DNA of 64,000 nt from Apostichopus japonicus (GCF_037975245.1 NC_092576.1:20050111-20114110); one strand, 5' to 3'; counted from the first letter of the stretch, positions 12,378 to 26,235 are shown. Made by a program: numbers and translations. The notes: generated from the sequence alone by a model not told the origin.

Positions 12378-15300
12378 GAGCGGATTATGTGGACCGTCCA
12401 CATAATCTGAGACACATGATATTGTATAACATATTGATTCTTAAGCAAAGCTCCTCTTGAATATATTCAGAAATGATCAGCTAATCTAATACCCACTGAC
12501 AGCCTTCTGAACAAGGGCCAAACCCTCAAATCTCGAAATATTTCACTTAATCATCACTACGTCAAACAAGGGTCTGTTTATATCCTTTATTTTCCGAAGT
12601 TATAGATCTGTCTATATCATGTGTCATTGAGCATAGAAATATTGATATTAAAAATAGATAGCCATATCATATTAAATTTGTGCATGGAAGTCGGTTTACC
12701 TACATTGTAATGAAACTTGATCTCAACTTTAATTGGAAACATTGGAAATGAACCACTCCTGTAAACTGACCTCAATGACCACCGGTGCAAAGTTATGGAT
12801 GGTATTGCTGCCCCCCCCCTCCGCACCCTTACCCCCCCCCCGACTTAAAAAGCCTGTGAAAATAAAACTTATTATTACCCATATCCTGTAAGATAACACT
12901 CATAACCATTCAAATATTAATTGTTTAAAACGAAGCTGTTAAGAAAATAGTGTGTATTAGGATAGTAGTGTAACGTGAATGGTTTTTATACTCATCCGTA
13001 GTAAGCGGTGCACTTAGCTACATAGCCAGCCATGTCATGAATATTTATAGTCAATTGGGATGTAATTTAGGATGGTTAAGTGCTTATTGATGTGTTTTAT
13101 AGTCTAATTAAGAGAGTTATGGGTTTAGTAAAACGGTATTATCAGTGAGGTTAATGTCTATGACATATTTGCATATGTTTGGGGGATAATGTTGTTGTTG
13201 TTAATGAAATAGTTAAAGAGATTTTACGTCACATGTTGTATTGTTTTATTGCTTATTATATGTACCAGAGTGTCACCAACGTGTCAATTTTTGAAATTAA
13301 TCTATTATTAAGGTTCGCATTCACAATTACTATAAATTTGTACCCAGAGATTTATTATTTTCTTGTTACTGTAATATGGCCTGGTCTCTAGTTACTACGG
13401 TTAACCATGCAGGTAAAAACAGAACCTAACCACGACATTTCCGTAAAGGAACATCTGACAGTATTCTCTGCTGTGCTAAAGAGCCCCCAGAATGCAATAG
13501 TAGTATTGAGGTTTTTGTTTCATAATCCACGTCATCCTAAATGAAATATATAATCGTAATTGTATAATCGGTTTATGTGGATCGTCCACATTATATTATA
13601 CGTATGATGTTGTATTGTTAATTGATTATAACTAAAACCGTAATTGAAAATTTTAAAAATTAATCAACTACATTAATTCACAATAACGGTCTTCTGAATA
13701 AGGGCTACACACCCTCATATCTTGATATGTTTCAGGTAGGAATCACCCCGTCAAATATGGGTCTGTATTATATCCAGTATTTACCGAACTCGTAGATCTG
13801 TTTAAATCATGTGTATTGAAGGTATTTAATATATTCATATAGAAGTATTAATGTCTTTTTTCTGTAGCACACGTAATCTCAATTGGAATATATAATCGTA
13901 AGTGTACGAGCGGATTATGTGGACCGTCCACATAATCTTATACACATTTCATAGTATTGTTTATTGATTATAAACCAAAATTAGGGTTTAAAATTTATCA
14001 ACTACATTAATTCAAAACAACTGTGTTCAAAGGAAGGACCCAGCACCAAATATCTACAGATTCAGTAAGGAATCAACCCGTCAAATATGGGTCTGTTTTA
14101 TATCCTGTATTTACCGAACTCGTAGATCTAATTAAATCATGTGTATTGAAGGTATTTAATATATTCATATAGAAGTATTAATGTCTTTTTTCTGTAGCAC
14201 ACGTAATCTCAATTGGAATATATAATCGTAAGTGTACGAGCGGATTATGTGGACCGTCCACATAATCTTATACACATTTCATTGTATTGTTTATTGATTA
14301 TAAACCAAAATTAGGGTTTAAAATTTATCAACTACATTAATTCAAAACAACTGTGTTCAAAGGAAGGACCCAGCACCAAATATCTACAGATTCAGTAAGG
14401 AATCAACCCGTCAAATATGGGTCTGTTTTATATCCTGTATTTACCGAACTCGTAGATCTAATTAAATCATGTGTACTGAATGTATTGAATATATTCATAT
14501 AGTAGTATTAACGTCTTTTTTTTCTGTAACACACGTAATCTCAATTGGAATATATAATCGTAAGTGTACGAGCGGATTATGTGGACCGTCCACATAATCT
14601 TATACACATTTCATTGTATTGTTTATTGATTATAAACCAAAATTAGGGTTTAAAATTTATCAACTACATTAATTCAAAACAACTGTGTTCAAAGGAAGGA
14701 CCCCGCACCAAATATCGATAGATTCACTAACGAATCAACCCGTCAAATATGGGTCTGTTTTATATCCTGTATTTACCGAACTCGTAGATCTGTTTGAATC
14801 ATGTGTATTGAATGTATTGAATATATTCATATAGAAGTATTAACGTCTTTTTTTCTGTAACACACGTAATCTCAATTGGAATATATAATCATAAGTGTAC
14901 GAGCGGATTATGTGGACCGTCCACATAATCTTATACACATTTCATTGTATTGTTTATTGATTAAAAACCAAAATTAGTGTTGAAAATTGATCAACTCTAT
15001 TAATTAAAAATAACCGTTCTTGTGAAAGACCCCGCACCAAATATCGACAGATTCAGGAAGGAATCAACCCGTCAAATATGGGTCTGTTTTATTACCTTTA
15101 ATTACTGAACTCGTAGATCTGTTTAAATCATGTATCATTGAGCATATCAAGATTAATATTAAAAACAGATAACGTTATCAAATATGTATTTTTTGGCATG
15201 TCATACGGTTTTCCTTTAGGTTAATTTATTCTCAACAAATCGTTATTTGGGAACATTGGCAAAAAAAAACATTTGTAAGCTGGCATCAACAATCCTCGTT

Positions 15301-15540
15301 ACATGGGTTGGGATTATTATAGGAAACCCCAAAAGAATAACCCCAATCCATTACCCTTAATATTAGTATGATAATACTGTTGACCGTTTATAAAAATTGT
15401 CTTAAAAGCAGCTGGTTAAGAAAGATCACAACCTAAATATTTTCTTTTGGTCTATAGAATGTATCTGGATAGTAGTATTAACGTTTTTTTTTTTTAGTAA
15501 CACACGTAATCTCAATTGGAATATATAATCGTAAGTATAT
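12378..15540. repeat. Higher-order satellite unit 3 (one extra monomer)
   Basis: A block 12378-13907, monomers at 13908, 14238, 14570 and 14901, and B block to 15540. It is about 330 bp longer than unit 2 because of one additional monomer, the expected product of unequal exchange. Confidence 0.9.
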
Positions 15541-18500
15541 GAGCGGATTATGTGGACCGTCCACATAATCTGAGACACATGATATTGTATAACATATTGA
15601 TTCTTAAGCAAAGCTCCTCTTGAATATATTCAGAAATGATCAGCTAATCTAATACCCACTGACAGCCTTCTGAACAAGGGCCAAACCCTCAAATCTCGAA
15701 ATATTTCACTTAATCATCACTACGTCAAACAAGGGTCTGTTTATATCCTTTATTTTCCGAAGTTATAGATCTGTCTATATCATGTGTCATTGAGCATAGA
15801 AATATTGATATTAAAAATAGATAGCCATATCATATTAAATTTGTGCATGGAAGTCGGTTTACCTACATTGTAATGAAACTTGATCTCAACTTTAATTGGA
15901 AACATTGGAAATGAACCACTCCTGTAAACTGACCTCAATGACCACCGGTGCAAAGTTATGGATGGTATTGCTGCCCCCCCCCCCTCCGCACCCTTACCCC
16001 CCCCCCCCCCGACTTAAAAAGCCTGTGAAAATAAAACTTATTATTACCCATATCCTGTAAGATAACACTCATAACCATTCAAATATTAATTGTTTAAAAC
16101 GAAGCTGTTAAGAAAATAGTGTGTATTAGGATAGTAGTGTAACGTGAATGGTTTTTATACTCATCCGTAGTAAGCGGTGCACTTAGCTACATAGCCAGCC
16201 ATGTCATGAATATTTATAGTCAATTGGGATGTAATTTAGGATGGTTAAGTGCTTATTGATGTGTTTTATAGTCTAATTAAGAGAGTTATGGGTTTAGTAA
16301 AACGGTATTATCAGTGAGGTTAATGTCTATGACATATTTGCATATGTTTGGGGGATAATGTTGTTGTTGTTAATGAAATAGTTAAAGAGATTTTACGTCA
16401 CATGTTGTATTGTTTTATTGCTTATTATATGTACCAGAGTGTCACCAACGTGTCAATTTTTGAAATTAATCTTTTATTAAGGTTCGCATTCACAATTACT
16501 ATAAATTTGTACCCAGAGATTTATTATTTTCTTGTTACTGTAATATGGCCTGGTCTCTAGTTACTACGGTTAACCATGCAGGTAAAAACAGAACCTAACC
16601 ACGACATTTCCGTAAAGGAACATCTGACAGTATTCTCTGCTGTGCTAAAGAGCCCCCAGAATGCAATAGTAGCATTGAGGTCTTTGTTTAATAATCCACG
16701 TCATCCTAAATGAAATATATAATCGTAATTGTATAATCGGTTTATGTGGATCGTCCACATTATATTATACGTATGATGTTGTATTGTTAATTGATTATAA
16801 CTAAAACCGTAATTGAAAATTTTAAAAATTAATCAACTACATTAATTCACAATAACGGTCTTCTGAATAAGGGCTACACACCCTCATATCTTGATATGTT
16901 TCAGGTAGGAATCACCCCGTCAAATATGGGTCTGTATTATATCCAGTATTTACCGAACTCGTAGATCTGTTTAAATCATGTGTATTGAAGGTATTTAATA
17001 TATTCATATAGAAGTATTAATGTCTTTTTTCTGTAGCACACGTAATCTCAATTGGAATATATAATCGTAAGTGTACGAGCGGATTATGTGGACCGTCCAC
17101 ATAATCTTATACACATTTCATTGTATTGTTTATTGATTATAAACCAAAATTAGGGTTTAAAATTTATCAACTACATTAATTCAAAACAACTGTGTTCAAA
17201 GGAAGGACCCAGCACCAAATATCTACAGATTCAGTAAGGAATCAACCCGTCAAATATGGGTCTGTTTTATATCCTGTATTTACCGAACTCGTAGATCTAA
17301 TTAAATCATGTGTATTGAAGGTATTTAATATATTCATATAGAAGTATTAATGTCTTTTTTCTGTAGCACACGTAATCTCAATTGGAATATATAATCGTAA
17401 GTGTACGAGCGGATTATGTGGACCGTCCACATAATCTTATACACATTTCATTGTATTGTTTATTGATTATAAACCAAAATTAGGGTTTAAAATTTATCAA
17501 CTACATTAATTCAAAACAACTGTGTTCAAAGGAAGGACCCAGCACCAAATATCTACAGATTCAGTAAGGAATCAACCCGTCAAATATGGGTCTGTTTTAT
17601 ATCCTGTATTTACCGAACTCGTAGATCTAATTAAATCATGTGTACTGAATGTATTGAATATATTCATATAGTAGTATTAACGTCTTTTTTTTCTGTAACA
17701 CACGTAATCTCAATTGGAATATATAATCGTAAGTGTACGAGCGGATTATGTGGACCGTCCACATAATCTTATACACATTTCATTGTATTGTTTATTGATT
17801 ATAAACCAAAATTAGGGTTTAAAATTTATCAACTACATTAATTCAAAACAACTGTGTTCAAAGGAAGGACCCCGCACCAAATATCGATAGATTCACTAAC
17901 GAATCAACCCGTCAAATATGGGTCTGTTTTATATCCTGTATTTACCGAACTCGTAGATCTGTTTGAATCATGTGTATTGAAGGTATTTAATATATTCATA
18001 TAGAAGTATTAACGTCTTTTTTTTTTCTTTAGCACACGTAATCTCAATTGGAATATATAATCATAAGTGTACGAGCGGATTATGTGGACCGTCCACATAA
18101 TCTTATACACATTTCATTGTATTGTTTATTGATTATAAACCAAAATTAGGGCTTAAAATTTATCAACTACATTAATTCAAAAAGCTGTGTTCAAAGGAAG
18201 GACCCCGCACCAAATATCGATAGATTCAGTAAGGAATCAACCCGTCAAATATGGGTCTGTTTTATATCCTGTATTTACCGAACTCGTAGATCTGTTTGAA
18301 TCATGTGTATTGGATGTATTGAGTATATTCATATAGTAGTATTAACGTCTTTTTTTTTCTGTAACACACGTAATCTCAATTGGAATATATAATCGTAAGT
18401 GTACGAGCGGATTATGTGGACCGTCCACATAATCTTATACACATTTCATTGTATTGTTTATTGATTATAAACCAAAATTAGGGCTTAAAATTTATCAACT

Positions 18501-21500
18501 ACATTAATTCAAAATAACTGTGTTCAAAGGAAGGACCCCGCACCAAATATCGATAGATTCAGTAAGGAATCAACCCGTCAAATATGGGTCTGTTTTATAT
18601 CCAGTATTTACCGAACTCGTAGATCTGTTTGAATCATGTGTATTGAATGTATTGAATATATTCATATAGTAGTATTAACGTCCTTTTTTTCTGTAACACA
18701 CGTAATCTCAATTGGAATATATAATCATAAGTGTACGAGCGGATTATGTGGACCGTCCACATAATCTTATACACATTTCATTGTATTGTTTATTGATTAT
18801 AAACCAAACTTAGGGCTTAAAATTTATCAACTACATTAATTCAAAATAACTGTGTTCAAAGGAAGGACCCCGCACCAAATATCGATAGATTCAGTAAGGA
18901 ATCAACCCGTCAAATATGGGTCTGTTTTATATCCTGTATTTACCGAACTCGTAGATCTGTTTGAATCATGTGTATTGAATGTATTGAATATATTCATATA
19001 GTAGTATTAACGTCTTTTTTTTCTGTAACACACGTAATCTCAATTGGAATATATAATCGTAAGTGTACTAGCGGATTATGTGGACCGTCCACATAATCTT
19101 ATACACATTTCATTGTATTGTTTATTGATTATAAACCAAAATTAGGGTTTAAAATATATCAACTACATTAATTCAAAACAACTGTGTTCAAAGGAAGGAC
19201 CCAGCACCAAATATCTACAGATTCAGTAAGGAATCAACCCGTCAAATATGGGTCTGTTTTATATCCTGTATTTACCGAACTCGTAGATCTGTTTGAATCA
19301 TGTGTATTGAATGTATTGAATATATTCATATAGAAGTATTAACGTCTTTTTTCTGTAACACACGTAATCTCAATTGGAATATATAGTCATAAGTGTACGA
19401 GCGGATTATGTGGACCGTCCACATAATCTTATACACATTTCATTGTATTGTTTATTGATTATAAACCAAAATTAGGGCTTAAAATTTATCAACTACATTA
19501 ATTCAAAACAACTGTGTTCAAAGGAAGGACCCAGCACCAAATATCTACAAATTCAGTAAGGAATCAACCCGTCAAATATGGGTCTGTTTTATATCCTGTA
19601 TTTACCGAACTCGTAGATCTAATTAAATCATGTGTACTGAATGTATTGAATATATTCATATAGTAGTATTAACGTCTTTTTTTTTCTGTAACACACGTAA
19701 TCTCAATTGGAATATATAATCATAAGTGTACGAGCGGATTATGCGGACCGTCCACATAATCTTATACACATTTCATTGTATTGTTTATTGATTATAAACC
19801 AAACTTAGGGCTTAAAATTTATCAACTACATTAATTCAAAATAACTGTGTTCAAAGGAAGGACCCCGCACCAAATATCGATAGATTCAGTAAGGAATCAA
19901 CCCGTCAAATATGGGTCTGTTTTATATCCTGTATTTACCGAACTCGTAGATCTGTTTGAATCATGTGTATTGAATGTATTGAATATATTCATATAGTAGT
20001 ATTAACGTCTTTTTTTTTCTGTAACACACGTAATCTCAATTGGAATATATAATCATAAGTGTACGAGCGGATTATGTGGACCGTCCACATAATCTTATAC
20101 ACATTTCATTGTATTGTTTATTGATTATAAACCAAAATTAGGGTTTAAAATATATCAACTACATTAATTCAAAACAACTGTGTTCAAAGGAAGGACCCAG
20201 CACCAAATATCTACAGATTCAGTAAGGAATCAACCCGTCAAATATGGGTCTGTTTTATATCCTGTATTTACCGAACTCGTAGATCTGTTTGAATCATGTG
20301 TATTGGATGTATTGAGTATATTCATATAGTAGTATTAACGTCTTTTTTTCTGTAACACACGTAATCTCAATTGGAATATATAATCGTAAGTGTACGAGCG
20401 GATTATGTGGACCGTCCACATAATCTTATACACATTTCATTGTATTGTTTATTGATTATAAACCAAAATTAGGGCTTAAAATTTATCAACTACATTAATT
20501 CAAAATAACTGTGTTCAAAGGAAGGACCCCGCACCAAATATCGATAGATTCAGTAAGGAATCAACCCGTCAAATATGGGTCTGTTTTATATCCAGTATTT
20601 ACCGAACTCGTAGATCTGTTTGAATCATGTGTATTGAATGTATTGAATATATTCATTTAGTAGTATTAACGTCTTTTTTTTCTGTAACACACGTAATCTC
20701 AATTGGAATATATAATCATAAGTGTACGAGCGGATTATGTGGACCGTCCACATAATCTTATACACATTTCATTGTATTGTTTATTGATTATAAACCAAAA
20801 TTAGGGCTTAAAATTTATCAACTACATTAATTCAAAATAACTGTGTTCAAAGGAAGGACCCCGCACCAAATATCGATAGATTCAGTAAGGAATCAACCCG
20901 TCAAATATGGGTCTGTTTTATATCCTGTATTTACCGAACTCGTAGATCTGTTTGAATCATGTGTATTGGATGTATTGAGTATATTCATATAGTAGTATTA
21001 ACGTCTTTTTTTTCTGTAACACACGTAATCTCAATTGGAATATATAATCGTAAGTGTACGAGCGGATTATGTGGACCGTCCACATAATCTTTTACACATT
21101 TCATTGTATTGTTTATTGATTATAAACCAAAATTAGGGCTTAAAATTTATCAACTACATTAATTCAAAATAACTGTGTTCAAAGGAAGGACCCCGCACCA
21201 AATATCGATAGATTCAGTAAGGAATCAACCCGTCAAATATGGGTCTGTTTTATATCCAGTATTTACCGAACTCGTAGATCTGTTTGAATCATGTGTATTG
21301 AATGTATTGAATATATTCATTTAGTAGTATTAACGTCTTTTTTTTTTCTGTAACACACGTAATCTCAATTGGAATATATAATCGTAAGTGTACTAGCGGA
21401 TTATGTGGACCGTCCACATAATCTTATACACATTTCATTGTATTGTTTATTGATTATAAACCAAAATTAGGGCTTAAAATTTATCAACTACATTAATTCA

Positions 21501-21724
21501 AAATAACTGTGTTCAAAGGAAGGACCCCGCACCAAATATCGATAGATTCAGTAAGGAATCAACCCGCCAAATATGGGTCTGTTTTATATCCTGTATTTAC
21601 CGAACTCGAAGATCTGTTTAAATCATTTGTATTGAATGTATTGAATATATTCATATAGAAGTATTAACGTCCTTTTTTCTGTAACACACGTAATCTCAAT
21701 TGGAATATATAATCGTAAGTGTAT
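15541..21724. repeat. Higher-order satellite unit 4 with expanded monomer run
   Basis: The A block at 15541-17076 is followed by about fourteen uninterrupted monomers (17077, 17407, 17739, 18073, 18405, 18737, 19069, 19399, 19732, 20065, 20396, 20728, 21060, 21394) and no B block. Variant words (ATATCTACAG versus ATATCGATAG, GGATGTATTGAG versus GAATGTATTGAA) alternate along the run, which indicates local multi-monomer copying. Confidence 0.9.
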
Positions 21725-21850
21725 GAGCGGATTATGTGGACCGTCCACATAATCTTATACACATGATGTGGTATAACATATTGACTCTAAAGCAAAGCTC
21801 CTCTTGAATTTATTCAGAAATAATCAGCTAATCTAATTCACACTGACCAT
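21725..21850. repeat. Truncated A-block start closing the array
   Basis: The palindrome, then ACACATGATGTGGTATAACATATTGA and AAGCAAAGCTCCTCTTGAA, match the first ~120 bp of the A blocks at 6738, 9545, 12378 and 15541. Similarity stops near 21850, so the array ends inside what would be a fifth unit. Confidence 0.85.
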
Positions 21851-22421
21851 AACCATGCTAACCACATATTTCGATAAAACGAATATACTTCATTTTAACT
21901 TTGGTAATTGTTTTTTGTGTCATACATATACACTATTATGGCAAAAAGTGAGTACATTATAAAGGGTCAAAAGGCTTATACCCATATCATTAACATTTCC
22001 CTTACATTGGGTAGATTGCATGGGTATTGTCAGTAGTTTATGTCTGTATTTGGTGTGTGGCGATTAGATATGCAATTCCACGGATTCGCCACTTGTTTAG
22101 ACTTTTGGTCTGGATTTTCTTTTAGTATTAAAATGTACGCATATTGTGCACCTTGCATATACAATCGTTTTTATATTGCCTGCTATGTATAATGTATATA
22201 AAGTTAGTATACAGGGGGATTATGGGGACTGTCCACATAATAATGTCCACACTATCATGTATACCGACTTTTCTCTCAATAAATAAAATTGCAGTTCTGA
22301 AGGTATAGATAGCTCCACTCACCATAACAGCAAAAACCACTTAATTTTTACGGGCCTAGCATATGTACATCTAGTAGTCCCCGTAACCCTGTCATATGCC
22401 AACGTCCACATAAACCAGGTA
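21851..22421. other. Noncoding array flank with palindrome relics
   Basis: No gene is seen. Near 22217-22242 a degraded copy of the satellite palindrome (ATTATGGGGACTGTCCACATA) stands alone. ACGTCCACATAAACC near 22402 may be another half-copy. Confidence 0.4.
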
Positions 22422-22579
<158 letters not shown>

Positions 22580-22752
22580 AATGGCATAGCACTTTGTTTT
22601 ACCTACTATTTAATCTCCTTTTTAAAGATAGAAATAAATTAAACCCTAAGACATATTTGGTTAGTTTTTCATCCATCGATTAAACTGTAATCAACAAGAG
22701 TACAGTGAATTAATTTTAATGAGTTAATTTTAGCTAGTCGCTTGTATGATTT

Positions 22753-23346
22753 ATGGAAGATGAAAACCGAAAATCAGAAATGTTCAAAGTTTTAATTAGT
22801 TTATTAAATATTAAATGTAATGCGAATATACCAGTAACATTGCATGTAGATAACGATATTATTGTCGCACAATTGGTTAAAATGAAAGCTTTTTGTCTAC
22901 TGCGATTGAATAACTTTAAATGCAGTAATGGAACTCTTACTTGGCAAGTCCATGCAACGGTGTATCTGTTGAGGGGTGCGTGTGGGGATATACCGAAAAT
23001 GTAACATATTTTAATTTACGAGACAGCCAGGATAGACAATTATCCCATGTTAATACCACTATATACTGTCCTTCCAAGAGTTTGCATTGGCAGTATAAAC
23101 ATTTCCATCACTTTTATTCTGTTAGAAACATGATATACATGATGATCATACTCCATGTATGAGTGTTATGAAGCGGGACATGAAAGTTCAGTACTCTGTA
23201 AAACTTTTCTCAAAGTTGGTGTTACAAGAAATACCACTTGTTAATCCTACAAATATGGATATATGGTCCATTAATTCATTCAGTGAACAAAACAGAGAAA
23301 CTATTAATATATTACAGGGGTACTTTTTCAGGATTTTACAAACGTA
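22753..23346 (+). pseudogene. Possible decayed coding segment, unidentified
   Basis: Three partly overlapping plus-strand frames (22753-23004, 22941-23162, 23159-23347) follow one another with frame changes. Each reads as fairly complex sequence rather than low complexity (for example CSNGTLTW, then NVTYFNLRDSQDRQ, then KVQYSVKLFSKLVLQE). This could be one ancient coding exon with two frameshifts, or coincidence. No family is recognised and no splice sites clearly join the frames. Confidence 0.2.
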
Positions 23347-25909
23347 ATAGTAGTGGTGAGGTAGGGGGTAAGAGGGGGGCCTGTTCTACAGGCTACGGGT
23401 AGTTCCTGAGTTCACAGCTTCATAGGTTAGAATAAGCATTGGTCACTGAATCATAAGGATACGACAGTCATATACTGTATCGCTCAATTGAAACACTATC
23501 CACGGTGATGATCATGAACAACGTCTAATATCAACTATTATCTTTTCGATAAGTGCTCTGAGAATCATGAAGCAGGCGTGCAATTGGCAGGTATATGATG
23601 CTGTCGTGTAATTGTCAGTAATATCGTATATATTTTTCCCATTAACTTCAGGATATGTCGTAATAGCAATCAAACGTTGACTGTGTTATGCTAAAGGAAG
23701 TTCTCTTCGACTACTGTAGCATTACGCAATCTATTTTTAGCCTGATGCGTGCAATACATATACTGTACCACAACAGCAACAGTTGTAATGCTGTGCTTTT
23801 CATTCAACATTTGTTAGTATGAATATAACGTAAGAAGTATGCAGTAAAGTAACGAAGACTAGGGTAATACTAGGTATACTCGTCAAGGTACTGTATTCGA
23901 TAAAATTCGATCTTTTGCAATATTTTCTTCCGTTCAATAACCATAAATCCACCACCTTTTGCTATTTATATTTTCTAGGACTGTCTTACAATATCTGCGA
24001 TATTTTTAAATCCTCCTCCATTATGTTTTTGATTGCGAATACTATAGTTATATTAAGGTATGCCATATGCTATTGGTATATTTCTTCGCTTATTCTTTCG
24101 CGTAACTGGTGCTTTGTACAATTATATATACATAAAAATTATTTAAATAAATATGTAACGCAGTTTCTTCCATTTTATTATATTTAGTACTTTCATTAAT
24201 CCATACTTTAAGAAAATATCGATTGAAAGCGATTTATAGTTCTCTTTCTTTGATAGTTTTAAAAATTGACTGAAACATGAAAGTGTGAGGGGTATTTCGA
24301 CACTTGAAGCTTGTAATCTCTAGAAGCGGATTTGTTGTTGATATGAAACATTATTCGAACTGGGTTGTAATAGAGAAAGACCACACAGACATTATCATCA
24401 ATAATAATTAACAATTTTGATCCCATATTTATGACTTTTTTATTGAAAACCGACCACATGTTATTCACGATCAGTTCGGTGTGTTAGACCCTATTCTAGG
24501 ATAAGTACAACATAATATATAGCTTATAGAGTTTAAAGTAATAACAAATTAATTGTTTAATTAAAAAAAAATACCTCCGGTAATGCAAAGAGTTAGCAAC
24601 TTAATAACCTACATTGTAAACCTGAGTACCTTCAACATATCATTTTTAATGAATGGAAGTCATACGAAGAAGGAGGAGGAGAGAGAGAAAGTCATTTTAC
24701 ATGAAATTTACGTTATTAGATACTTAAAAACTTTGGATACAGAAGGCGCATAAAACGTATTCCTTAAATCCAACCATCTAATAGAGTAACTTTTAATTCA
24801 TACAAAAAATAATTGATAACAATATCATACGGTTAAGTGTAATTCTTGTGATAATTTTTATTAAGTGGGTCCCTTTAAAACAGCGAGCTGGAAATGACAC
24901 TCTGATACATCACAATTAACGCTTTCCTTGCTAAAAACAAGTTTACTTAAAGGGTCTCATTTGTTGAGAGTAATATCGAAATAAACATATAGTCCAATAC
25001 TAGTCCAGTATTGTGTCCCTCACTTTAACCACTCATTAAGGTCGCCACAAAATGAAAGTGAAATAAATGGTAACAGCATAAGAGGCTATCGCACAACACA
25101 TTATTAACTAGCTTCAGAAATAACCTCAATGCGCTTTACAAATATTCCCTTTATGACTTTCGATTGTGTTTTGACTGCCAGTCATTTTGATATGTCTGTA
25201 ACAGTTTTCACTACAACACAACGTTATATATACTAAAATACAGCTATCGTGCAGTATATTACAAGTTGAAACTATTAAATCATGAAATCATTTGGAAATT
25301 TCCCTGAACTTCTTGTAACTGTAAATACGAACTTCTCTTTTGTAAATCAAAACAAGAAACTGCATAGGATATTCAATATTTTAGAATAGAGAGTTCTTTT
25401 TTTTATTTTAGCAAAACAAACTTGCAAGATAAGTCACCTGCCCATGGAGTTTTCCACTTCTAATACTATTTGTGATGTAATTACATGATATATCTTTCCT
25501 TTACATTTCTATGTCTCAAACAGCAAAATGTTAAACTTGAAGCTCAACTGCGTACTTATTAAGGACACAACATATATACAAGTATTAGTGTTCGTGTCCA
25601 CGCAGGGACTGTGAGAGTGACATTGATACATGTGCACTTGACAGCATATACAGTGTGTACAATGTACTTACATAGTTGTAATATGTAACCATAGTACATA
25701 ATACATGATTACGTATTATGGGCACATATTAAAACTATGGAACTACTACTATATAGGGTGCACAATTGATTAGCTTTTACCCAACTGTATAATATGTACA
25801 CAAAAGCACAGACATGAAAGTTCATGTAAGATTAGTAAGGATAAATACAACTGATTATGCTAATTATCAAAGCGAAAGCCTAATGTCATGATATGCTGTG
25901 TAATAACCT
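23347..25909. other. Intergenic AT-rich DNA
   Basis: Frames up to 90 codons are present but lack domain features or convincing splice sites. A small GGAGGAGGAGAGAGAGAGAA purine tract lies near 24671. Nothing further is supported. Confidence 0.35.
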
Positions 25910-26235
25910 CCAGTGTTCATTGTCATAGTATTCAAAGAAGTGCATAACTAAATCCTTATGATATCGCAGTACAAGTATCAATGTACACTTTATCTTTGCC
26001 CTTAGTGTTCATTGTCCTCGTATTAAATAAAAGTGGAGAAATGATTTCTTGTAATACCGCAGTACAAGTGTCAATGGACACGTTATCTTTGTCATTATCA
26101 CACGGTGTTAACAGTGTTCAAAGAAGTGCAGAAATGATTCGTTATGGTACTGCAGTATAAGTATCAGTGTACACTTCTCCCCCATCTTTATTATGTATTG
26201 TACTACTCTTCATAGAAGTGTACAAGTCCATACGT
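25910..26235 (-). repeat. Tandem repeat of the pseudokinase C-terminal tail
   Basis: GCAGTA.AAGT.TCA.TG-type words recur at 25976, 26059 and 26152 (spacings 83 and 93), and AGAAGTG.A words at 25936, near 26031, at 26123 and at 26213. The rightmost copy is the last coding segment of the minus-strand pseudokinase, including its stop. The others lie beyond the stop in the presumed 3' UTR and still translate to similar peptides (KD..V.IDT.TA). Confidence 0.75.

Larger units (their letters stand above)
6738..21850. repeat. Satellite domain: 332-bp monomers in higher-order units
   Basis: The anchor word GAGCGGATTATGTGG recurs at 6738, 8270, 8573, 8905, 9545, 11077, 11407, 11738, 12378, 13908, 14238, 14570, 14901, 15541, 17077, then every 330-334 bp to 21725. 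Each monomer carries a palindrome with arms GATTATGTGGAC and GTCCACATAATC around one C. The monomers group into units of a 1.53-kb A block, 3-15 monomers and a 640-bp B block. Short frames repeated in each unit (for example at 10348, 13179 and 16348) are copies of the repeat, not genes. The location could be pericentromeric or subtelomeric, but the window cannot show this. Confidence 0.95.

Noticed and set aside
9784-16560. Conserved short frames repeated across the satellite units (60-70 codons each)
   Set aside because: They occur once per higher-order unit because the DNA is duplicated. They have no codon bias, domain or splice context, and unit 1 does not keep them open.
6738-21850. CRISPR-like regular repeat array
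   Set aside because: The period is 330-334 bp with nearly identical sequence throughout and no short repeat/variable spacer pattern. The surroundings are eukaryotic.
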